A stretch of DNA of 20,085 nucleotides from the NCBI GenBank assembly GCA_021817025.1, contig JAKAWF010000031.1, positions 1 through 20,085 of the forward strand, in the 5' to 3' direction. Positions within the stretch are counted from its first letter, which is position 1. Every line of letters starts with the position of its first letter. Below, in pieces: positions 16,290 to 20,085 of the stretch. The stretch is from a bacterium. GTDB lineage: Bacteria; Chloroflexota; Dormibacteria; UBA8260; Bog-877. The notes below the pieces were generated by a model. That model made no database searches and was not told the DNA's origin. It saw nothing but the letters and a program-made list of their open reading frames with translations. A program made the position numbers and the translations under genes.

Positions 16290-16350
16290 CTGACGATTAC
16301 AAGCCAGTTTAGCTGGACAAGCTTCGTAAATTAGGCCACACTGCACCCTG
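16290..16350. promoter_or_regulatory. divergent promoter region between eamA and lrp-type gene
   Basis: Sixty-one bp, much richer in A/T than the surroundings. On the - strand TGTAAT (16301-16296) is a good -10 only 6 nt from the exporter ATG, implying a leaderless message. On the + strand TAAATT (16327-16332) is a -10 candidate 18 nt before the regulator ATG. Between them lies CCAG-TTTAG-CTGG (16304-16316), a short inverted repeat that could be part of a regulator site. -35 hexamers are not convincing. Confidence 0.4.
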
Positions 16351-16827
16351 ATGGATGACGTCGACAGTCGGCTCCTGGCTGCGGTCGCAGGCAGCGGCAG
16401 GATCACCCTGGCCGCGCTGGGCGAGCTGGTGGGCATGTCGGCACCGGCGGTGCACGAGCGCATCCACAAGCTCGAGGCGGCCGGGGTGATCCGTGGCTAC
16501 GCCGCCCTGGTCGACCCCGACCGGGTCGACCGGTCGACGGCGGCACTGGTCTTCCTGCGTCTCGACGGCGGCCGCGCGGAGCGCGAGCTGCTGGAGGCGC
16601 GGCTGACCCGGAGCCCAGCCGTGCTGGAGCTGCACGAGGTGGCCGGGGAGGACTGCTACGTGGCCAAGGTGCGGGTCTCGTCCCCGACCGGCCTGGCCAC
16701 CTTCCTCCGCCAGCTGAGAGATGAGCATCCCGGGCTCTCGAGCCGGTCCTCGGTGGTGCTCCGCTCATGCTTCGAGCGGCCGCTGCTCTGGCCGGTCGAA
16801 CAGCCGCCGCCCCTGAGCCAACCGTGA
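16351..16827 (+). CDS. Lrp/AsnC family transcriptional regulator
   Basis: 158-aa feast/famine regulator. Residues 1-60 form the N-terminal winged HTH: DVDSRLLAAVAGSGRITLAALGELVGMSAPAVHERIHKLEAAGVI carries the typical 'D..D..IL..L...GR....LA...G.S...V..R...LE..GVI' pattern. Residues about 68-145 form the RAM ligand/oligomerisation domain (VLELHEVAGEDCYVAKVRV, then LSSRSSVVLRSCFERPL). It acts as dimers that assemble to octamers and usually senses amino acids. A Pro-rich tail ends the protein. It is divergently placed from the EamA exporter, the classic layout for a local Lrp-type activator of an amino-acid exporter gene. No ribosome-binding site is seen before the ATG. Confidence 0.93.
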   Translation: MDDVDSRLLAAVAGSGRITLAALGELVGMSAPAVHERIHKLEAAGVIRGYAALVDPDRVDRSTAALVFLRLDGGRAERELLEARLTRSPAVLELHEVAGEDCYVAKVRVSSPTGLATFLRQLRDEHPGLSSRSSVVLRSCFERPLLWPVEQPPPLSQP

Positions 16828-17280
16828 TCGAGCCACCGGCACGGTCGGCCGTTCCCACACATCCGACAGGGGGCGACAACCACCAGTCGTGGTCCAGAAC
16901 CACGGGGCAGGCGGGTGGGCTCCCGGAGTCGGCCCCTGATCCCGCTTGATCGCGGTTGGCCGAGATCGCCCGCGAGCTTGGACCCCCTCCCCAGCCGTTT
17001 CCAGCCGCCGGCGCGCCGACGGCGACCCGCCCGGTGCGCACCTGTGTCCGGCGGGGCGGTGGGCTTGGGTTGCGCCTCACCACGCTCCGTTCGACACTCC
17101 ATCAGTCCGCCTGCGTCCCCAACCTGGTGAACCGCTCCTGACCCCAGGGCCCGGCTCCCCAACCGCCATTCCGAAACCGGCTCAGGCGGCTCCGGGACCT
17201 CCCGGCCAAGGGCGCGCTGGGACGGCCCAGGGGCGGCCAGACCAGTGGGGCCAGGCCGGCCCGACGACCCCGCTCAGATC
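16828..17280. other. 453-bp intergenic stretch with no convincing gene
   Basis: No reading frame here shows a recognisable domain or a natural-looking protein; the short frames that exist are Arg/Pro/Ser-rich by-products of high GC. A hairpin CGTGGT-CCAGA-ACCACG (16888-16904) about 60 bp after the lrp-type stop, and GGGCC-AGGCC-GGCCC (17248-17262) just beyond the end of the TPR gene, may act in transcription ending, but neither has a T-run. I see no tRNA, ncRNA motif or repeat. It separates two genes whose 3' ends face each other. Confidence 0.5.
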
Positions 17281-18141
17281 TCAGTAATCGTCGTCGGCGG
17301 GGTCGTCCTCATCCGGGCCCGGGCTGTCCGGGGCGTCGTCCAGCTCCTCGAACTCCTCGAATCCCTCCTCCATGTCGTTGGAGACGCGAGGGGGCCGCGG
17401 CGCCAGCCGCTCGCCGTCGTCGTCGTCCATGACCACCTGGTCGTCGTCTCGAGCCAGCAGGGTCTCCTTGGCGTAGGGGCGGTAGTCCGGCTCCCGGCCC
17501 TTGCGCACCGGGAAGGAGACGGTGCCGGCCATCTCCGGTGCCTGGTAGACCTCGCGCAGAATCACCTGGACCGAGCCCCCCTCGATGTGCGCGACCGCCC
17601 CCGCGTAGCGATTGCCGCCTTCGACCATGCGCCGCAGTCGCTGGGCGATCCGAGGCTCGAGGGTGCCGACCTCGGCCCCACGCACGCTCCGCACCATCAC
17701 CTGGCCCGAGCCGACGGCCAGCTCGATGGGCTCGCCCGGGGCGACCGCTCCCGGTTCGCAGTCCCCCTCGGACACGACCCGGGTGAGGACGGTCTTGCCC
17801 GGCTCCTCGGTGAAGAACTTGATGTCCAGGGTGGCCGCCGTCGGCGCAGCGGGGCCGCGGCCGTCCTCTCGAGCGCGCAGTTTGGCGAGCTGCCGTTGGG
17901 CGATCTGATTGAGCGGGTTGAGCTCGGTGGCGGCCCGATACGAAGCTTCAGCCTCCCCCCAGCGCCCCAGCTCCAGGAGGGCCTTGCCGAGTCGGTTGTG
18001 GGTGTCGGCGTCCGCCCCGAACCTGTCCAACAGGTTCTGGTTGACGGCGACGGCCTCCTCCCATCTGGACGCCAGCGCCAGCTGGATGGCGTAGTCGACG
18101 GCTTGGACCTTGGACTTGGGGTGGTCACTGGGTTCGGCCAC
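17281..18141 (-). CDS. TPR protein with central beta-type domain and acidic C-terminal tail
   Basis: 286-aa soluble protein without a signal peptide. Residues 12-88 form about two tetratricopeptide repeats (AIQLALASRWEEAV...; HNRLGKALLELGRWGEAEAS). Residues about 131-212 form a strand-rich domain of unnamed family (MVRSVRGAEVGTLEPRIAQR, then GGNRYAGAVAHIEGG and REVYQ), whose 'G..lG.l.p..a.rl..l...G..y' pattern faintly recalls HIRAN domains. Residues 222-286 are strongly acidic (runs of Asp/Glu) and probably disordered. The GTG at 18141 is chosen because AGGAG stands about 9-10 nt upstream and the sequence before it is not protein-like. Divergent from parA. The TPR suggests protein binding and the tail an interaction with a basic partner; function not known. 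Confidence 0.8.
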   Translation of the reverse strand: MAEPSDHPKSKVQAVDYAIQLALASRWEEAVAVNQNLLDRFGADADTHNRLGKALLELGRWGEAEASYRAATELNPLNQIAQRQLAKLRAREDGRGPAAPTAATLDIKFFTEEPGKTVLTRVVSEGDCEPGAVAPGEPIELAVGSGQVMVRSVRGAEVGTLEPRIAQRLRRMVEGGNRYAGAVAHIEGGSVQVILREVYQAPEMAGTVSFPVRKGREPDYRPYAKETLLARDDDQVVMDDDDGERLAPRPPRVSNDMEEGFEEFEELDDAPDSPGPDEDDPADDDY

Positions 18142-18202
18142 GAAGGCGGATCTCCTAGTCGCAACGGGTCCGGCGATGGTCCGGGTGGAGTCCGGGGTAC
18201 GC

Positions 18203-18232
18203 AATGTAGCGGTCGGCCCGGCGAGGATGCAA
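18203..18232 (-). promoter_or_regulatory. candidate promoter of the TPR gene
   Basis: On the - strand TTGCAT (18232-18227), an 18-bp spacer and TACATT (18208-18203, TANNNT type) precede the GTG start by about 60 nt, leaving room for the AGGAG ribosome-binding site. The match is moderate. Confidence 0.35.
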
Positions 18233-18270
18233 CGGCGAACTGCGCCCAACTGCGCTCCCGGGACGGCCCT

Positions 18271-18295
18271 CCGCCCGGCCGGGCGGCCATATGAT
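18271..18295 (+). promoter_or_regulatory. candidate parA promoter with perfect 16-bp palindrome
   Basis: TATGAT (18290-18295) is a near-consensus -10. Immediately upstream, CCGCCCGGCCGGGCGG (18271-18286) is a perfect 16-bp palindrome lying where the promoter spacer would be. The layout fits an operator that controls parA, and perhaps the divergent TPR gene. High GC makes such palindromes somewhat easier by chance. The site does not resemble the conserved parS sequence. Confidence 0.35.
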
Positions 18296-18356
18296 AGCGA
18301 CGGGATCACCAGACCGGTCGGCCCTGACCGGGTGGCCCCTTGAGGTTCGGCCCCAG

Positions 18357-19160
18357 ATGTCCTCCAACCACCACCCATCCCCTGAGGTTCAGGTCTTCGC
18401 CATCTCCAATCAGAAGGGTGGCGTGGGCAAGACCACCACTGCGGTCAACCTGGGCAGCGCCCTGGCGGAGCGGGGCGCGCGGGTGCTCTGCGTGGACCTC
18501 GATCCCCAGGGCCACCTGACGGTGAACATGGGGGTCGCCAAGCCCGACGAGCTCCGCCTCACCGTGTACGACATGCTGTGCGAGCACAACGTCGCCGCCC
18601 AGGACATCCGCCTCCATTCCCCCGGGGTGGGAGTGGACTTCCTGCCCGCCAACGTGGAGCTGGCCGGAGCCGAACTCCAACTGGTGACGGAGATCGGGCG
18701 CGAGTCGGTGCTGCGGGAGAAACTGCACCCCGTGATGGCCGACTACGACTACATCATCATCGACTGCCCGCCCTCCCTGGGGCTGCTCGCCATCAACGCG
18801 CTGGTGGTGGCCACCGATGTGATCATCCCGCTGCAGTGCGAGTATTTCGGGATGAAGGGCATGGAGCAGCTGCGCCGCACCATTGAGCGAGTCCGGACCA
18901 AGCTCAATCCCCGGCTGCGCATCCACGGCATTCTGCCCACCATCCACAGGGGGCGCACGGTCCACGCCAACGAGGTCCTGCACGAAGTCCAGGCCAACTT
19001 CGGCGAGCTGGTCTACCCATTCCAGGTGGCCGACAGCATCCGCTTTGCGGAGTGCCCGCTGGCGGGCCAGTCGATCCTCCAATACGCCAAGGACTCGGAC
19101 GGAGCCACCGCCTACCGGGCCCTGGCGGACTACGTCCTCAACCACCGGCGGGATGGCTGA
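18357..19160 (+). CDS. parA: ParA/Soj-type partition ATPase
   Basis: 267-aa deviant-Walker ATPase that binds DNA non-specifically as an ATP dimer and positions chromosomes, plasmids or large protein complexes. Walker A is KGGVGKTT (20-27) with the signature lysine at the start; then the A' motif CVDLDPQG, the Walker B strand YIIIDCPPSLG, and QCEYFGMKGMEQL and PTIHRGRTVHANEV typical of Soj/ParA. The ATG at 18357 is preferred: the upstream ATG at 18291 is part of the TATGAT -10 candidate and would add 22 residues with no family counterpart. No ParB lies next to it; instead a 116-aa unknown gene overlaps its stop by 8 bp. It may be chromosomal Soj with ParB elsewhere or an orphan cargo-positioning ParA. 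Confidence 0.92.
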   Translation: MSSNHHPSPEVQVFAISNQKGGVGKTTTAVNLGSALAERGARVLCVDLDPQGHLTVNMGVAKPDELRLTVYDMLCEHNVAAQDIRLHSPGVGVDFLPANVELAGAELQLVTEIGRESVLREKLHPVMADYDYIIIDCPPSLGLLAINALVVATDVIIPLQCEYFGMKGMEQLRRTIERVRTKLNPRLRIHGILPTIHRGRTVHANEVLHEVQANFGELVYPFQVADSIRFAECPLAGQSILQYAKDSDGATAYRALADYVLNHRRDG

Positions 19161-19503
19161 GATGGGCTTCAAGCGCGCCAGCCTGTCGGGTTCCGCCCAG
19201 CTCTTTCAACCCACCAAGGTGCCGCCCCGAGAGGTGGGCCAGGAGGCGGGTGAGCCCGCCGAGCTCCGGCTCGAGCCGCTCGAGTACGAACCCCAGCTGG
19301 TCACCGAGGCGCTGCCACCGGCCTCCCAACAGGGTCATCTCTACCGCCTCACGGAGGAGGACGTCGAGCTGCTCCTGGGCGCCCTGCAGCACGCCAAGTT
19401 CCCCCACTCCTATCAGCGCCTTCCCAAGCCACCGCTCGAGGAGTTCGAGGAGCTGGAGGCGCTCCGGCAGAAGCTCACCCAACAGCGCGAGGAACGTCTC
19501 TGA
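19153..19503 (+). CDS. small uncharacterised protein coupled to parA
   Basis: 116-aa protein of no family I recognise (ATG 19162 would give 113 aa). The start overlaps the parA stop by 8 bp and its own stop overlaps the next gene's start, so it is made together with ParA. The N-terminal third (MGFKRASLSGSAQLFQP) is basic and probably flexible; the middle is Pro/Glu-rich; residues about 65-116 look helical, with LYRLTEEDVELLLGALQHA, then PPLEEFEELEALRQKLTQQ, which could form a coiled coil. No HTH or ParB motif is visible. Its position is that of a ParA partner or adaptor, which is inference. Confidence 0.75.
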   Translation: MAEMGFKRASLSGSAQLFQPTKVPPREVGQEAGEPAELRLEPLEYEPQLVTEALPPASQQGHLYRLTEEDVELLLGALQHAKFPHSYQRLPKPPLEEFEELEALRQKLTQQREERL

Positions 19504-20085
19504 GCACGCCACCGCCCCGACCCCGGCTCCAGATCGCCCGGGTCAAGGTGGAGGGCACCCAGCCCAGCAACTGCTACCTGGTGGCCTGCGCCCGCACCCA
19601 GGAGGCGGTGGTGATAGACCCCGGGGCCGACTCCGACAAGATCGTGGCGCAATGCCAGGGGCTGAGCGTGCGTCACATCGTGTGCACCCACGGCCACCGC
19701 AACCACGCCGCCGTGAAGGACGAGGTCAAGGCCGCGGTCGGCGGCGAGACCGCCCTCAGCCTGCTCGACGCCAAGGCCTACCTGCGCTCGGCCGACCGCT
19801 ATCTGGTCGACGGAGACCGCCTCGGCTTCGGCGACTTCGAACTGGAGGTCGTCTTCACCCCCGGGCACAGCCCGGGCAGCCTCTGCTTCAAAGTCGGCAA
19901 CCACCTCTTCACCGGCGACACCATGAGAGCGGGGGACCTGGGGCCGACGGACCTCCCCGACATCGACCTGTCGCGGCAGCTGATGGCGGTGCTGTCGAAG
20001 CTGCTGGTGCTGCCGGAGAACACGGTGGTCTATCCCGGCCACGGAGCCACCACCACCGTCGGCCAGGAGCGCCGCCAGAACGTGG
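19500..20085 (+). CDS. metallo-beta-lactamase fold hydrolase (glyoxalase II-like), 3' end cut
   Basis: The frame runs from 19500 off the window end (195 codons visible). It starts with the beta-strand LQIARVKVEGTQPSNCYLV typical of glyoxalase II-like MBL proteins, then VVIDPGAD, the metal motif THGHRNH (His64, His66, His69) in which the usual Asp of HxHxDH is Asn68, TPGHSPGSLCF (His123), LFTGDTM (Asp140) and VVYPGHGATTT. The likely start is CTG at 19500: it overlaps the previous TGA (CTGA) and has GAGG 7 nt upstream. GTG 19548 would remove the first strand; no in-frame ATG lies nearby. Expected role is hydrolysis of a thioester or similar ester; substrate unknown. Confidence 0.88.
   Translation, partial: MSTPPPRPRLQIARVKVEGTQPSNCYLVACARTQEAVVIDPGADSDKIVAQCQGLSVRHIVCTHGHRNHAAVKDEVKAAVGGETALSLLDAKAYLRSADRYLVDGDRLGFGDFELEVVFTPGHSPGSLCFKVGNHLFTGDTMRAGDLGPTDLPDIDLSRQLMAVLSKLLVLPENTVVYPGHGATTTVGQERRQNV

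Noticed and set aside
17085..17100. GTTCGAC resembling a tRNA T-loop
   Set aside because: The flanking bases do not form a T-arm, and no anticodon or acceptor stem can be drawn around it.
16915..17130. Short reading frame of 71 codons in the 453-bp gap
   Set aside because: Low-complexity Arg/Pro/Ser composition, no ribosome-binding site and no similarity to anything recognised.
18291..18356. Upstream ATG as the parA start
   Set aside because: The ATG is embedded in the TATGAT -10 candidate and the added 22 residues resemble no ParA N-terminus; ATG 18357 is preferred.
18142..18356. parS-type partition site near parA
   Set aside because: No match to the conserved TGTTTCACGTGAAACA palindrome is visible in the gap; the 16-bp GC palindrome is different in sequence.

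Overview
The window is a GC-rich stretch of bacterial chromosome with short intergenic gaps and many start/stop overlaps, and no rRNA, tRNA, insertion sequence or CRISPR array that I can see. Gene content (argCJBD-argR-argGH order, a GNAT with an actinobacterial-type N-terminal domain, a ClC protein with CBS and TrkA-C domains, a universal stress protein fused to PCP-reductase-type domains) suggests a Terrabacteria lineage. A deep actinobacterium or a Chloroflexota/'Candidatus Dormibacterota'-like organism is my best inference; nothing here fixes the taxon.

Left part, + strand (1-4460): the 3' part of a tRNA-dihydrouridine synthase, a small two-site zinc-ribbon protein, then a TetR regulator whose stop codon overlaps (ATGA) the start of a ClC-family anion channel/antiporter carrying two CBS domains and a TrkA-C domain.

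Centre, - strand (14173 down to 4521): one compact arginine operon transcribed argC-argJ-argB-argD-argR-argG-argH. Every junction overlaps or is 1 nt apart. It makes N-acetylglutamate semialdehyde, ornithine (acetyl recycled by ArgJ) and, from citrulline, arginine. The carbamoyltransferase gene argF is absent from its usual place between argD and argR. An AT-rich, ARG-box-like palindrome lies just upstream of argC. Downstream of argH in the same direction, after an 87-bp gap, is a multidomain protein: two USP domains, a PCP-reductase-type helical domain, a four-Cys zinc ribbon, a second PCP-reductase-like domain and a disordered tail. This is the most unusual gene of the window.

Right of argC (14174-16827): a GNAT acetyltransferase diverges from argC across the palindrome. 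A DMT/EamA exporter (-) converges on it, and an Lrp/AsnC regulator diverges from the exporter across a 61-bp AT-rich promoter region. A 453-bp stretch without a convincing gene follows.

Right end (17281-20085): a TPR protein with an acidic tail (-) diverges from a coupled set (+) of a ParA-type ATPase without an adjacent ParB, a 116-aa protein of unknown function, and a metallo-beta-lactamase-fold hydrolase that runs off the window. The hydrolase appears to start with CTG overlapping the previous stop and has Asn in place of a metal-binding Asp.
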